Positions 25,399-35,995 are shown, numbered from the stretch's first letter. The stretch is 54,507 nucleotides of DNA from Paracoccaceae bacterium (GCA_013373445.1 JABXHV010000024.1:1-54507); one strand, 5' to 3'. Made by a program: numbers and translations. The notes: generated by a model from the letters alone, not told the origin.

Positions 25399-27114
25399 AT
25401 GCGCCAAGTTTTTTCTAGAATCAGCATCTCAACGGTAATGGCAACAATGATCGGCAGTTTTCTAACTGTCGCGTTGCTGGTGGTTGGGGTGATCGTCTAT
25501 TCAATATCCAGCGACCAGGCAGTTGAGAATGCTGTCTCCAAGCAAAGCACCAACTTGCGTGTTGCTGCGTTCATGATGAACGAACGCATAGAAGGGGTGG
25601 AAGTCTCCTGGAATGCAGACAATAGTGTCGACCGCATTGTTCTGGACGAGTTTCCGGACTTCGCAAGTCATGAGCTGATCGACTCCATTGGTCGAATGAC
25701 AGGGCAAACCGCGACGATTTTTGCCTGGGACCCCGAGACAAAAGACTTTTGGCGTAAGACCACCAATATCATCAAGCCTGACGGCAAGCGGGCTGTCGGA
25801 ACGCCACTTGGTAAAAATGGTGCCGTTTATCCGGTGGTGACCGCAGGAGACACGTTTCAAGGCCAAGCGACCATTTTGGGCAAAGACTATTTCACGATTT
25901 ACAAGCCGATTTTCTCTTCGTCGGGTGACATCATCGGGATTCTATATGCCGGTGTCGAAAAGGCGGCGATTGTTGCCAATGTCAGCGAGCTGATGAGCAA
26001 GTTCACTATGCTGGCGCTGCCAGTGATTATCGTGGCTGTCTTGTTGTCAATCTTCATGGTGACCCGTCTTCTTCGTCCGGTGAGCGAGCTGGCCGCCGTC
26101 ACGGAACATATTGCCAACGATGAACTGGACCAGGAAATCAAGTTTACGGATCGTGATGATCAGATTGGTCAGATGGCCAAAGCCATCGCAACGTTGAAGC
26201 AAAAAGCCTATGAACGGATGGACTTTGCGCGCCAGCAGACGGAAACAGATGCACGCACTGTTCAGCGTCAATCTCGCGTGGATGAGCTGATTACCGGCTT
26301 CCGCTCCACCGTGGCTGATGTTTTGAGCAAGGTCGGCGAGACGGCGCAGAGCCTGGATCAGACGGCGCACTCGTTGACCGATGTGTCGCGTGAGAGTGCT
26401 GGCTATGCCCAGGAAACACAAACAGCGTCGGGCGAGGCGACCCAGAACGTACAGAGCGTTGCCAGCGCGGCAGAGGAACTTGCGACCTCAATCAACGAGA
26501 TTTCTCGTCAGGTAGGGCAAACAACTGAAGTTGTCAGTCGTGCGACCGAAGGCACACGGGTGACCAATGAAAAGGTCGCCGGCCTTGCATCTTCAGCGAG
26601 CAAGATCGGTGAAGTGGTGACACTCATTCAGGCAATTGCAGAACAAACCAACCTTCTCGCCTTGAACGCCACCATTGAGGCTGCGCGCGCCGGTGAAGCA
26701 GGCAAGGGATTTGCCGTTGTTGCTGCTGAAGTGAAAGAACTTGCAACCCAGACATCCAAGGCGACGGAAGAAATCGGTTCTCAGATTTCGGCCATTCAAA
26801 GCGCGACAAAGGACTCCGAAGAGGCGATTGCCGAAATCACCGAAATCATGGAAGAGGTCAACCGCTACACAACTTCAATTGCGGCGGCTGTTGAGCAGCA
26901 AGGCGTTGCCACAAACGAGATTTCGGAGAATGTGCAGCGTGCTGCAAGTGGAACAAATTCGGTGAGCGCCAGCATGACGAAATTGACCGGTGCGGTGGAC
27001 CAGACCTCGAACTCTGCAGAGATGGTTCTGACAGCGTCAAGCGAACTTGGCGTCAAGACGGATCATCTCAAATCAGAGGTGGAGCGGTTCCTGGATGAAG
27101 TTTCTGCTGCATGA
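25399..27114 (+). CDS. Methyl-accepting chemotaxis protein with Cache sensor
   Basis: 571 residues. TM1 (about 10-35), a periplasmic Cache-type sensor (about 36-195; includes [22 protein letters not shown]), TM2 (about 205-222), HAMP (about 223-275) and a signalling domain with the hairpin tip [21 protein letters not shown]. It would bind a small ligand outside and control CheA inside. A C-terminal pentapeptide for CheR/CheB docking is not seen. It occupies the place between divK and rpmG where pleD is common. ATG 25399 is preceded by GAGG. It ends at a strong bidirectional terminator shared with rpmG. Confidence 0.95.
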   Translation: MRQVFSRISISTVMATMIGSFLTVALLVVGVIVYSISSDQAVENAVSKQSTNLRVAAFMMNERIEGVEVSWNADNSVDRIVLDEFPDFASHELIDSIGRMTGQTATIFAWDPETKDFWRKTTNIIKPDGKRAVGTPLGKNGAVYPVVTAGDTFQGQATILGKDYFTIYKPIFSSSGDIIGILYAGVEKAAIVANVSELMSKFTMLALPVIIVAVLLSIFMVTRLLRPVSELAAVTEHIANDELDQEIKFTDRDDQIGQMAKAIATLKQKAYERMDFARQQTETDARTVQRQSRVDELITGFRSTVADVLSKVGETAQSLDQTAHSLTDVSRESAGYAQETQTASGEATQNVQSVASAAEELATSINEISRQVGQTTEVVSRATEGTRVTNEKVAGLASSASKIGEVVTLIQAIAEQTNLLALNATIEAARAGEAGKGFAVVAAEVKELATQTSKATEEIGSQISAIQSATKDSEEAIAEITEIMEEVNRYTTSIAAAVEQQGVATNEISENVQRAASGTNSVSASMTKLTGAVDQTSNSAEMVLTASSELGVKTDHLKSEVERFLDEVSAA

Positions 27115-27144
27115 TTTGAAGTCAACAGGTGTTCAAATTCAGAC

Positions 27145-27182
27145 AAAGAAAAAGCCCGCCAAAATTGGCGGGCTTTTTCTTT
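27145..27182. terminator. Bidirectional terminator between chemoreceptor and rpmG
   Basis: A near-perfect 18-bp palindrome whose GC core GCCCGCC is flanked by A and T runs on both sides. It is placed 30 bases after the chemoreceptor stop and 20 bases after the convergent rpmG stop. Confidence 0.93.
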
Positions 27183-27201
27183 TGAAAGCTTGATCAAGCA
27201 A

Positions 27202-27369
27202 TTACTTGATTTTTGCTTCCTTGAATTCAACGTGCTTCTTGGCAACCGGGTCGTACTTACGCTTGACCATTTTTTCGGTCATGGTGCGTGAGTTCTTCTT
27301 CGTTACGTAGAAGAAACCGGTGTCAGCCGTGGAAAGAAGCTTAACTTTAATTGTGGTCGCCTTGGCCAT
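27202..27369 (-). CDS. rpmG: 50S ribosomal protein L33
   Basis: 55 residues, starting [20 protein letters not shown] and rich in Lys, with the typical YVTKKNSR and [15 protein letters not shown] segments. The length is normal for alphaproteobacterial L33. It lacks the zinc-binding cysteines, so this is the C-minus, zinc-independent form. ATG 27369 is preceded by AGGA at a good distance. It lies between the chemoreceptor (convergent) and the Nudix gene (same strand, upstream). Confidence 0.96.
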   Translation of the reverse strand: MAKATTIKVKLLSTADTGFFYVTKKNSRTMTEKMVKRKYDPVAKKHVEFKEAKIK

Positions 27370-27587
27370 AGCCTTCGATCCTGTTCAGTTGGGTTGGGCA
27401 AACGGTTCTTATGGCCAGACTTGCTGGCGATCAATCTGCCGAAGATTTCAGAAATCTGCCGGGCAACCTACCCATCGTCGTCATAAAGTCAAGCTCTGCT
27501 CTTCGTTCCGGCTTCAAAAAACGACATTGGGCCGCGATTTCTGTCTCTATGTGCCAAAACGGACCGCATTTCAGCCTTGCCCTGAGT

Positions 27588-28289
27588 TCAACGCGAGCTT
27601 CTTGAAGCACAAAATGGCACCTCAACGTCAGCGTTCAGATTCGGATCTTGCAACAATCTGTCTTGCAAAATGCGGAGAATATGGCGCGTGATGTTGGGCA
27701 CATCGTCACTTTCCATTGCGGCGGTGATCTTGAGCCACTTCAAGTCTTCCAGTTCGCCGCTGGGTCCGGTGCCTTCGGGTAGAGTTGCTGCTATTTCATC
27801 GGCAAAGGTGGCCAGAAAGCGGGTGTCAAAGCGTCTGACGTTGCCAGGTGGTGTCGTGGCCCTGGCGATGAAACGAAACGGCTCCAGGTCCAGCTCCAGG
27901 CCTTTCTGGGCGAAAGCTTCAAAGCCTCTTCCAGGAGACTGCGCAGGGGCGTCCGGCTCCAACAGCGCCTTTCGGGCAACGAACACACCCGCCTCTTCAT
28001 AGGTCTCGCGAATGGCGGCAATGGCAAAGGCGCGTCTGCGGGCAGCAGATGCTGGGGCGAGGGGGCCGCGTGAGAGCTGGGCCTCTACGGCCGGTGTGTA
28101 GCCGCGTCCGATTTTTACCCGCGAATCTGTTGGGTCCACGCGTCCACCGGGAAAGACATATTGGCCGGGCATGAAGGCATGCCTATGGTGCCGTCTTCCC
28201 ATAAGCACATGTGGGATGCCCTGATGGTGGTCGATGATGATCAGCGTGGCTGCGTCCTTGGGACGAATATAGCCCGGTTTTTCAGTCAT
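27588..28289 (-). CDS. Nudix hydrolase
   Basis: 233 residues from ATG 28289. The Nudix box is split by an insertion: FPGGRVDPTDSR is followed about 30 residues later by AAIRETYEEAGVFV, retaining the REx2EE metal-binding acids. This is the long Nudix subfamily (NUDT19/CoA-type or YfcD-like). It would hydrolyse a nucleoside diphosphate linked to another group; the substrate is unknown. The gene sits upstream of rpmG on the same strand with a 218-base gap and downstream of DUF983 (48 bases). Confidence 0.88.
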   Translation of the reverse strand: MTEKPGYIRPKDAATLIIIDHHQGIPHVLMGRRHHRHAFMPGQYVFPGGRVDPTDSRVKIGRGYTPAVEAQLSRGPLAPASAARRRAFAIAAIRETYEEAGVFVARKALLEPDAPAQSPGRGFEAFAQKGLELDLEPFRFIARATTPPGNVRRFDTRFLATFADEIAATLPEGTGPSGELEDLKWLKITAAMESDDVPNITRHILRILQDRLLQDPNLNADVEVPFCASRSSR

Positions 28290-28336
28290 GTAGCTTTCAC
28301 GCGAAGGGGTGTGGCATGGGAGCGGGGGGGCGGCGG

Positions 28337-28813
28337 TCAGGTCTTTTCGCTGGCCAGGTCTAAACTGGCAGCCGGGTCGGTTTCCGGAAGCTCGGTTTGT
28401 GTCTCCGGATCGAAGCCATGCATGAAGAGCGCCCATTGCAGGCCGATCAGTGCACCTTTGACTGGCGGCAGGAAGGCCAGGGACAGCACCACAGTGAGAG
28501 GGACCCAGAGGGACATATGGATCCATAGTTCAGGCCGGAAGGCCGTCTCCACGGCGAGCAGCGCCGGAATAATGATATGCCCGACGATGGTGATGGTGAA
28601 ATAGGGTGGAGCGTCATCGGCCCGGTGATGATGCAGCGCCTCATTGCAGTTGTCACAATGCGGGGTAGACTTTAGATAGGCGGAAAACAGCTTCCCGACC
28701 CCGCAAGCCGGACACTTGAGTTTCAAACCGTTGAGCATTGCGTCTGTGACACCCCTTTGGGGTTTTGCTGCTGCTCGGTTTCGTTCGTCTGGTGTCCGAT
28801 ATGCGACGGTCAT
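28337..28813 (-). CDS. DUF983 family zinc-ribbon membrane protein
   Basis: 158 residues. A CPACG...CDNC zinc ribbon (about 34-56) precedes two membrane helices (near 75-95 and 103-128), the standard DUF983 layout. Function unknown; it is often found next to rnr in alphaproteobacteria, as here. Its start overlaps the rnr stop by 4 bases, so it is translationally coupled. Cys residues are intact. Confidence 0.88.
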   Translation of the reverse strand: MTVAYRTPDERNRAAAKPQRGVTDAMLNGLKLKCPACGVGKLFSAYLKSTPHCDNCNEALHHHRADDAPPYFTITIVGHIIIPALLAVETAFRPELWIHMSLWVPLTVVLSLAFLPPVKGALIGLQWALFMHGFDPETQTELPETDPAASLDLASEKT

Positions 28814-31146
28814 TTAGGCTTCTTCCTCCTGCCCCCCGTCCTCGAAGGCGGCTTGGATGGCCCTCCCGGCCGCCGACTTCTCGTCACGAAGGATTTCCTC
28901 TTTGATCCCGACCCGCGTTTCCCACCTTTGCGCCCCGGGGATAGAAGTTCAAATCTCAGCGCTCCGGCAAAGGGAGCGGCCTCCACGAGTTTGACTTCAA
29001 CACTGTCGCCAAGTTGGTATGTTTCACCCGTCTTGTCACCTATCAGCGCATGCGACGATTCGTCATAGCGGTAGTAGTCCAGTCCAATTGTTGAAGCGGG
29101 TACGAAGCCATCTGCTCCAGTGTCGTTCAAACGGATGAATAAACCTGACTTCACTGCTCCGGCGATGCGGCCCTGGAACGTGGCACCGATTTGGTCGGAC
29201 ATCCACAAAGCCATAAGGCGGTCCACTGTATCGCGTTCGGCCAGCATGGCGCGTCGCTCTGCGGCCGAAATCTCAGCCCCGATGGCTTCCAGCTTGGTTT
29301 CTATGCCGTCTGGTAGGCCATCGTTGCCAAGTCCAAGGGCCTTGATCAAACCACGGTGGACGATCAGATCCGCGTAACGGCGGATTGGCGATGTGAAATG
29401 GGCATAGCGTTTCAGGTTGAGGCCAAAGTGTCCGATGTTGTCGGGATGATACTCGGCCTGGGCCTGGGAGCGCAGGATCACTTCGTTGATAACATGGGCT
29501 TGCGGGGTGTCTTTGACCTTGGCCAGAATGCCGTTGAACATGGCTGGGCGCAGACCGCCTGAAGAGGGCAGTTTCATGTCCAGCGTGCTCAGGAACTCCT
29601 TCAAGGATTCCAGTTTTTCCGGGCTGGATGCGTCATGGATACGGTAGAGCAGCGGAGATTTCTTTTTCTCCAGTGTTTCAGCCGCGGCCACATTCGCCTG
29701 GATCATGAACTCTTCGATCAGCTTGTGGGCTTCAAGGCGTTCAGGCACATAGACATGATCGACCGTGCCGTCTTCCTTGAGCTTGATCTTGCGTTCGGGA
29801 ATGTCGAGGTCCAGAGGCTCACGGTTGTCGCGGCCACGTTTCAAAATTTCATAGGCTGCCCAAATCGGCTTTAGAACACCATCGACCAGCGTTTCCGTCG
29901 TTTCGTCGGTGACGCCCTCGATCGCCTTCTGGGCCTGAAGGTAGGACAGCTTGGCGGCTGAGCGCATGATCACCCGGTGGAAGCTGTGCGAACGCTTGCG
30001 ACCATCCTTGCCGAAGATCATGCGAACAGCCATGGCCGGCCGTTCTTCCTTCTCGCGCAAGGAACACAGGTCGTTTGAAATGCGCTCCGGCAACATCGGG
30101 ATCACCCGGTCCGGGAAATAAACAGAGTTGCCTCTCAGGTGAGCCTCGCGGTCCAGCGCGGAACCGGGGCGCACATAATGGGCGACGTCGGCAATGGCGA
30201 CATAAACGATATGGCCGTCGGCATTGTCCGGATCTTCATCTGGTTCGGCAAACACGGCATCGTCATGATCCTTGGCGTCGGGCGGATCAATGGTGACGAG
30301 CGGTATCGAGCGCCAGTCTTCGCGCTTGCCTTGCGAGACAGGTTTTGCACTTTCAGCTTCTGCTTCCACGTCGCCGGGGAAGACGTGGCGTATGGCGTGG
30401 GTGTGCAAGGCAATCTCTGAGACAGCCTTCTCCGATTTCATCGAGCCGAAGCGTTCAACGACCTGACCCCTGGCCGTGCCATAGCGCCCTGTGCGCACGA
30501 CCTGGACACTGATCAGATCGCCATCCTGGGCGTCCTTGGTGTCCTGTGTGTCGATGTCGAGTTCGCGCTGCTTGCGATCAATCGGCTCCAGATAGGGCGG
30601 CTGGCCGGTGCCGCGGGTGCGGAAAATGCCGAGGACAGCGTCCTGCTTTTTCTCAAGTACCTTGATGACCCGAGCTGTGTGTTCAGCCTCCGGAGTAGCC
30701 TCGGCTTCTGAAAGGCGAACCAGAGCCCTATCCCCAAGACCGGGTTGAGGGGCCTTGCCCTTGAGCGGGAGAACAAGAATCTTTGGCGGAGCACCGGCTT
30801 CATCGTCCCAGTCGACAGGTTCGCCAAGCAGCTCACCGTCCAGATCGCGGGCCACTAGATTGACGACAAAGACGGGCGGCAGGTCGCCGGGCCGGATCAG
30901 GCGCTTTTGGCGGCGCTCAACGAGACCTTCGGTACCCAGATCCTTGAGCATCTTCTTCAATTGGATGCGGGCTGCCCCGACAATGCCGAAGTGACGCGCG
31001 ATTTCTCTCTTGCCGGCCTTGCCGGGATTTTCCGCCACGAAGGCCAGAATGTCTTCGCGCGAGGGGAAATCGCCCGGGGTGCGCACCTTGTTTTTGGAAC
31101 GCGGCTTTGCGGGTTTCTTCGCACCGCCTATACGTCGCGCGCTCAA
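28810..31146 (-). CDS. rnr: Ribonuclease R
   Basis: 778 residues. An N-terminal winged-helix segment (about 25-85), cold-shock domains (about 90-260), an RNB catalytic domain with the acidic signature IDPPDAKDHDDAV (about residue 290) and a C-terminal S1 domain (about 640-730), followed by a basic Ser/Arg/Lys-rich tail (GKRGSGSKRKSF). It degrades structured RNA 3' to 5', including in stress and tmRNA quality control. It overlaps topA upstream and DUF983 downstream by 4 bases each, giving a coupled topA-rnr-DUF983 run. Confidence 0.95.
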   Translation of the reverse strand: MSARRIGGAKKPAKPRSKNKVRTPGDFPSREDILAFVAENPGKAGKREIARHFGIVGAARIQLKKMLKDLGTEGLVERRQKRLIRPGDLPPVFVVNLVARDLDGELLGEPVDWDDEAGAPPKILVLPLKGKAPQPGLGDRALVRLSEAEATPEAEHTARVIKVLEKKQDAVLGIFRTRGTGQPPYLEPIDRKQRELDIDTQDTKDAQDGDLISVQVVRTGRYGTARGQVVERFGSMKSEKAVSEIALHTHAIRHVFPGDVEAEAESAKPVSQGKREDWRSIPLVTIDPPDAKDHDDAVFAEPDEDPDNADGHIVYVAIADVAHYVRPGSALDREAHLRGNSVYFPDRVIPMLPERISNDLCSLREKEERPAMAVRMIFGKDGRKRSHSFHRVIMRSAAKLSYLQAQKAIEGVTDETTETLVDGVLKPIWAAYEILKRGRDNREPLDLDIPERKIKLKEDGTVDHVYVPERLEAHKLIEEFMIQANVAAAETLEKKKSPLLYRIHDASSPEKLESLKEFLSTLDMKLPSSGGLRPAMFNGILAKVKDTPQAHVINEVILRSQAQAEYHPDNIGHFGLNLKRYAHFTSPIRRYADLIVHRGLIKALGLGNDGLPDGIETKLEAIGAEISAAERRAMLAERDTVDRLMALWMSDQIGATFQGRIAGAVKSGLFIRLNDTGADGFVPASTIGLDYYRYDESSHALIGDKTGETYQLGDSVEVKLVEAAPFAGALRFELLSPGRKGGKRGSGSKRKSFVTRSRRPGGPSKPPSRTGGRRKKPK

Positions 31147-33824
31147 GAGGCGTCTTCGGCTGGTGTTTCTTCAGCAGCCTTCTTCTTAGCCGGCGCCTTC
31201 TTTGCCGCAGGCTTCTTGGCAGCCGGTTTTTTGGCTGCAGCCTTTTTTGCAGGGGCTTTTTTCGCTGCAGCTTTCTTTGGTGCGGCCTTTTTCTTTGTGC
31301 CGCCCTTGGAAGCCTTCGCTGCGATAAGCTCCACAGCCTGTTCCATTGTCACAGCCTGCGGATCAGTGTCCTTCGGCAAGGTGGCATTGACCTTGCCGTG
31401 TTTGACATAGGGACCGTAACGACCGTCAAAGACGTTGACCGGACCGCCTTCTGATGGGTGTTCCCCAAGTTCCTTGAGTGGAGTAGCCGCGGCGCGGCCA
31501 CGGCCGCCCTTGGCGCGTTTTTCCGCCAGAGCATCCACGGCGCGGTTGATGCCGACGGAGAACACTTCGTCAGGAGATGTCAGATTGGCGTAGGTGCCTT
31601 CGTGCAGGACGAAAGGACCATAGCGGCCAATGCCTGCCGTGATCATCTTGTTGTCTTCAGGGTGCAGGCCAACTTCGCGCGGCAGCGACAGAAGCTGAAG
31701 GGCCTTGTCGAGATCCATGTCCGGTGCGGACCAGCCGCGGGGCAGGGACGCGCGCTTGGGCTTGGCTTCCTCGCCGAGCTGGACGTAAGGCCCAAAGCGA
31801 CCGGTGCGCAGGGAAATATCCACCCCGGTTTCCGGATCTTGTCCGAGGACCTTCGGTCCTTCGTTTTCGGCATCTCCGTCGCCGCTGCCCTTGGCGAGCT
31901 GACGGGTGTATCCGCAATCAGGATAGTTGGAGCAACCGATAAAGGCACCAAAGCGACTGACCTTCAAGGACAGCTGGCCGTCAGAACAGGACGGGCAGGC
32001 ACGCGGAGCGCTTCCGTCTTCCTTTTCAGGAAAGATGTGATGGGCCAGCATATCGTTGAGGCTGTCCAGGACTTGCGAGACACGCAGGTCCTTGATTTCG
32101 TCAACGGTGCCGGAGAAGTCGCGCCAGAAGTCCTTCAAGACCTCCTGCCAGGACAGTTCACCAGCAGAAATGCGGTCAAGCTGCTCTTCCAGGCTGGCAG
32201 TGAAATCAAACTCAACATAGCGATTGAAAAAGCTTTCTAGAAACGCAATGACGATCCGACCCTTGTCCTGCGGGACAAGCTGTTTCTTTTCCAGTTCCAC
32301 ATAATCACGGTCGCGCAGTGTCTGCAGTGTGGAGGCGTAGGTCGACGGACGGCCGATACCCAGCTCTTCCATCTTCTTGACGAGGCTTGCTTCCGTGTAA
32401 CGCGGTGGCGGCGTTGTAAAGTGCTGGCTGGCTTCAATCGGTTTTGGTTCAGCGCCGGCAGCAATCAGTTCAAGGCTTGCGCCTTCATCAACGGCAGGAA
32501 GGCGCTTGGACGCTTCGTCTTCATCGTCGTCGCGGCTTTCCTGATAGAGCGCGAAGAAGCCGTCAAAGCGGACGACAGAACCGGTCGCGCGCATGGTTGC
32601 AGGCTTGGTGCCTTTGGCGGTGATGTCGATAGTGGTGCGTTCCAGAACGGCACTTTCCATCTGACTGGCCATGGTGCGTTTCCAGATCAGTTCATAGAGC
32701 TTTGCCTGATCAGGGTCGAGAAAGCGGGCCACATCCTTTGGACGACGATTGAGGTCGGTTGGACGGATCGCTTCGTGGGCTTCCTGTGCGTTCTTGGCCT
32801 TGGAAGAATAGAACCGCGGCTTTTCCGGCAGGTATTTGTCGCCAAAGTCCTGACCGATCACATAACGGGCGGCAGAAATGGCTTCGCCTGCGATCTGTAC
32901 ACCGTCGGTACGCATATAGGTGATGAGACCCGAGGTCTCGCCACCAATCGAAATACCTTCATAGAGTTTTTGTGCCACCTGCATCGTACGCGAGGCGGAA
33001 AAGCCAAGCTTGCGCGAGGCTTCCTGTTGCAGCGTTGAGGTGGTGAACGGTGGTTGCGGGTTGCGCTTGCCAGGCTTGGAAACAACGCTGTCGACGCTGA
33101 AGTCCGCTTTTTCAAGGACTTCGCGGATTTCGGTGGCTTCGGCTTCACTGTTGACGTCAAGACGGGTGATCTTGCGACCATCATAGCTGGTTAGACCGGC
33201 CTGCAGCGGTGCTCCTTCAGGCGTCGTAAGGTTGGCAAGGATCGACCAGTATTCCTGGGCCTTGAAAACCTCTATCTCCATTTCCCGATCGCAAATCAGG
33301 CGCAGCGCAACGGATTGCACGCGGCCGGCAGAACGGGCTCCTGGCAGCTTGCGCCACAGAACCGGAGACAATGTAAAGCCAACGAGATAATCAAGTGCGC
33401 GGCGGGCAAGGTAGGCATCGACCAGAGGCGTATCCAGCTCGCGCGGATTGTCCATTGCCTCCAGGATGGCCTTTTTGGTGATCGCGTTGAACACAACGCG
33501 CTCGATCTTCTTGTCCTTGAGGACACGTTTTTTCTGCAGGACTTCCAGCACGTGCCACGAAATGGCTTCCCCTTCGCGGTCGGGGTCAGTCGCGAGAATC
33601 AGTTTGTCGGCGTCTTTGACGGCTGCCGCAATTTCGTTGAGGCGCTTTTGGGATTTGGAATCGACTTGCCAGCTCATGGCAAAGTCTTCATCCGGTTTCA
33701 CTGAACCATCCTTGGCCGGGAGATCGCGAACGTGACCATAGGATGCCAGGACATGGTAGTCCGATCCCAGGTACTTGTTGATCGTCTTGGCTTTCGCCGG
33801 CGATTCGACAATGACGATATTCAT
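31143..33824 (-). CDS. topA: DNA topoisomerase I
   Basis: 893 residues. A TOPRIM domain (about 1-150, with TDPDREGEAISWHV) carries the metal-binding acids. The cleavage-domain catalytic tyrosine lies in GLITYMRTDG (about residue 302). One zinc ribbon remains (CPSCSDGQ...CSNYPDCG, about 610), then beta-strand repeats of the C-terminal type, and a Lys/Ala/Pro-rich tail of about 60 residues. It relaxes negative supercoils. The TopA Lys-rich tail is known in other bacteria to bind DNA or RNA polymerase. It overlaps rnr by 4 bases. Confidence 0.96.
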   Translation of the reverse strand: MNIVIVESPAKAKTINKYLGSDYHVLASYGHVRDLPAKDGSVKPDEDFAMSWQVDSKSQKRLNEIAAAVKDADKLILATDPDREGEAISWHVLEVLQKKRVLKDKKIERVVFNAITKKAILEAMDNPRELDTPLVDAYLARRALDYLVGFTLSPVLWRKLPGARSAGRVQSVALRLICDREMEIEVFKAQEYWSILANLTTPEGAPLQAGLTSYDGRKITRLDVNSEAEATEIREVLEKADFSVDSVVSKPGKRNPQPPFTTSTLQQEASRKLGFSASRTMQVAQKLYEGISIGGETSGLITYMRTDGVQIAGEAISAARYVIGQDFGDKYLPEKPRFYSSKAKNAQEAHEAIRPTDLNRRPKDVARFLDPDQAKLYELIWKRTMASQMESAVLERTTIDITAKGTKPATMRATGSVVRFDGFFALYQESRDDDEDEASKRLPAVDEGASLELIAAGAEPKPIEASQHFTTPPPRYTEASLVKKMEELGIGRPSTYASTLQTLRDRDYVELEKKQLVPQDKGRIVIAFLESFFNRYVEFDFTASLEEQLDRISAGELSWQEVLKDFWRDFSGTVDEIKDLRVSQVLDSLNDMLAHHIFPEKEDGSAPRACPSCSDGQLSLKVSRFGAFIGCSNYPDCGYTRQLAKGSGDGDAENEGPKVLGQDPETGVDISLRTGRFGPYVQLGEEAKPKRASLPRGWSAPDMDLDKALQLLSLPREVGLHPEDNKMITAGIGRYGPFVLHEGTYANLTSPDEVFSVGINRAVDALAEKRAKGGRGRAAATPLKELGEHPSEGGPVNVFDGRYGPYVKHGKVNATLPKDTDPQAVTMEQAVELIAAKASKGGTKKKAAPKKAAAKKAPAKKAAAKKPAAKKPAAKKAPAKKKAAEETPAEDAS

Positions 33825-34044
33825 CTTTTCCCAAATGCTAATGCGGCGAAGCTGCGCAAGGTGCGTCCGAAGGCTTCGCGAAATATTTGCTCTTTGTTTC
33901 TCGTTGCGACGATCAAGGATCGCAAGCGCCCTGTCAAATGGACTTTTGTTGAGCTGCGGTCAAGTCGCGCTCGCAATTCCAAGTCAAGGAAGATCGGTAG
34001 CAGTAGCGAATTTCACTGCGCAAGCATGTAAAATGACCGGGCGT

Positions 34045-34365
34045 TTAGCTCTGTCTGGCGTGCCGGTTCGCCTCGCGCAGGTAGAGATACAGCGGCAGGG
34101 CGAGTGATAAACCGACACAAAGGCCGGCTGGAAATATCAGCCACCAAGTGTTGATTTTTTCTTCTTTGGCATCGCCATATGCCCAAATCCAGAAGACAGC
34201 GATGGATATGAGGACATCGGCGGAGAACCCTGATGCTGGGCCGTTTGCAAACAGCGACTGCAGGAACAGCGGCACGTTCACGCCGTGGTTGGCGAAAAAA
34301 CCTCCAAAAAAGACCCAGGGAACCAACGTTCCTGCGATGGCTGCCGTAGCATAGAGTGTTTTCAT
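34045..34365 (-). CDS. DUF2834 family membrane protein
   Basis: 106 residues from ATG 34365 (upstream in-frame codons possible). Three hydrophobic segments: ATAAIAGTLVPWVFFGGFF, VLISIAVFWIWAYG and WWLIFPAGLCVGLSLALPLYLYL, ending in a basic tail. This matches DUF2834, a small inner-membrane family of unknown function. It is separated from topA by 220 bases and divergent from the next gene. The intervening 33825-34044 stretch shows no gene. Confidence 0.8.
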   Translation of the reverse strand: MKTLYATAAIAGTLVPWVFFGGFFANHGVNVPLFLQSLFANGPASGFSADVLISIAVFWIWAYGDAKEEKINTWWLIFPAGLCVGLSLALPLYLYLREANRHARQS

Positions 34366-34436
34366 GGGAATCAGTCTTCTCAATGTACGACTGCGCAGTA
34401 TAGGCAGATCGATGTTTCGGGAATAGGTGAACGCTC

Positions 34437-34865
34437 ATGCCAATGCCGAATGAATATCAGCGCGCGGGGCAAATCTTCGAGCAGTTTCTGGAAGATGCAC
34501 GCGGTTTTCTCGATCATGCGACCCGCAACCAGACCTACACCACCGTGCAGGCTGTCTTTCTGGTCTTCCGGCGGCGTCTCAGTGTCGAGCAGGGGCTTCG
34601 CTTCGCAGATGAATTGCCCGCAGTTCTCAGGGCGCTTTTCATCAAAGATTGGGATCTGAGCCAGCCGACAGCAGCCTTTGCAGGTTTCGAGGAGATGGCG
34701 GACGAGGTGTGCTCGTTGAGACGCCATCACAACTTCGCCCCGCCGACTGCCATCAGGGAAGTGGCCAAGGCTTTGAGGTGCCATGTGGACAATGAGGCTT
34801 TCGATGCTGTCCTGGCCACCCTGCCGGATGGGGCCGCGGACTATTGGTCGGAGGGGGATCAGTAA
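34437..34865 (+). CDS. DUF2267 family protein
   Basis: 142 residues, helical and acidic, starting MPMPNEYQRAGQIFEQFLEDA. It fits DUF2267, which has VFLVFRRRLSVEQGLRFADELPAVLRALF as its core. Function unknown; cytoplasmic. The ATG at 34437 has AGGTG upstream. Its 3' end overlaps the convergent dprA stop by 7 bases. Confidence 0.82.
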   Translation: MPMPNEYQRAGQIFEQFLEDARGFLDHATRNQTYTTVQAVFLVFRRRLSVEQGLRFADELPAVLRALFIKDWDLSQPTAAFAGFEEMADEVCSLRRHHNFAPPTAIREVAKALRCHVDNEAFDAVLATLPDGAADYWSEGDQ

Positions 34866-35995
34866 AGAAGCGAGACCTTTTGGCTGTGATGGCGCTCGAT
34901 ACGTCCGGCAAGCTCCAATTCCAATAGAAGAATTTGGATTGTGCGTGGGCTTTCACCAGTAAACCGGATCAGTTCATCGACCATCACAGGACTCGGGCCG
35001 AGCGCTGACAATAGTTTGCTACGGGCTGTTTCACTTGGTTCTTCGACTTCCAGATTGTCATTGGCGGATGGTTCACCGATCTCTGCGTTAAAAGGGAACT
35101 CCGGTTCCAGGCGTCCTTCAAGCACAGAGAGTATGTCCGCCGCGCAGGTGGTGAGCATGGCGCCTTGCTGGATCAGCCGATTGGCACCTGTCGAGCGTGG
35201 ATCCATAGGTGAGCCTGGAACGGCAAAAATCTCGCGGTTCTGCTCAAGCGCGAAGCGAGCGGTGTGCAGTGAGCCGGATTTCTGGGCGGCTTCGATGATG
35301 ACCAGTCCAAGCGCCATGCCGGAGATCAGACGGTTGCGGCGCGGAAAGTCTCGTCCACGAGCTTTCCAGCCAAACGGCATTTCGCAAATCGCGTTGCCGT
35401 CATTGTCCAGAATGCGTTCGAGCAACTGGGTATTCTCGCTCGGATAGATTACGTCGATGCCGCCTGCGAAGACCGCGACAGTTCCGGTTTGCAGGCTGGC
35501 AGTATGGGCAGCAGCGTCAATACCGCGTGCAAGGCCAGATGAGATGACGAAGCCGTTGAGCCCAAGCTCTGAGGCTATGTTCTGGGTGATTTTCTGTCCG
35601 CTGAGGGAAGAGTTGCGCGCGCCGGCAATTGCGATGGTCTTGGGGGAGCGCACTGCGATGCCGCCGCGCACGGACAAGAGCGGCGGTGGACTGTCGATAT
35701 GGCGTAAATGCGGTGGGTAGTCGGGTTCGCCAAGCGCGACCAATCGCGCACCCAAACTCTCATGCGCTTCCAGCTCCGCTTCTGCATCGCTTTGCGGGGC
35801 AACGCGCAGGTTCTTCTTGCCGCCGCGCGATGACAGCGATGGCAGGGCCTGCAAGGCCGCTTCAGCGGACCCGCAATGATTGAGAAGCGAACGGAAGGTT
35901 GCTGGTCCGATGTTTTCCGACCGGATCAAGCGCAGCCAGGCGAGGCGCTGGGCCTCACTGAGTGACAGGGTGTTTGCTTGCTTCACCCCGTCCAT
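34859..35995 (-). CDS. dprA: DNA processing protein DprA
   Basis: 378 residues. An N-terminal SAM-like helical part (about 15-60), a Rossmann DprA/Smf core with IAGARNSSLSG, SSGLARGIDAAAH, AGGIDVIYPSEN, RNRLISG and GSLHTARFALEQ, and a C-terminal winged helix (about 310-378). DprA binds incoming single-stranded DNA and loads RecA during natural transformation, and its presence hints at competence. It is 3 bases from plsY, the conserved plsY-dprA order. Confidence 0.95.
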   Translation of the reverse strand: MDGVKQANTLSLSEAQRLAWLRLIRSENIGPATFRSLLNHCGSAEAALQALPSLSSRGGKKNLRVAPQSDAEAELEAHESLGARLVALGEPDYPPHLRHIDSPPPLLSVRGGIAVRSPKTIAIAGARNSSLSGQKITQNIASELGLNGFVISSGLARGIDAAAHTASLQTGTVAVFAGGIDVIYPSENTQLLERILDNDGNAICEMPFGWKARGRDFPRRNRLISGMALGLVIIEAAQKSGSLHTARFALEQNREIFAVPGSPMDPRSTGANRLIQQGAMLTTCAADILSVLEGRLEPEFPFNAEIGEPSANDNLEVEEPSETARSKLLSALGPSPVMVDELIRFTGESPRTIQILLLELELAGRIERHHSQKVSLLY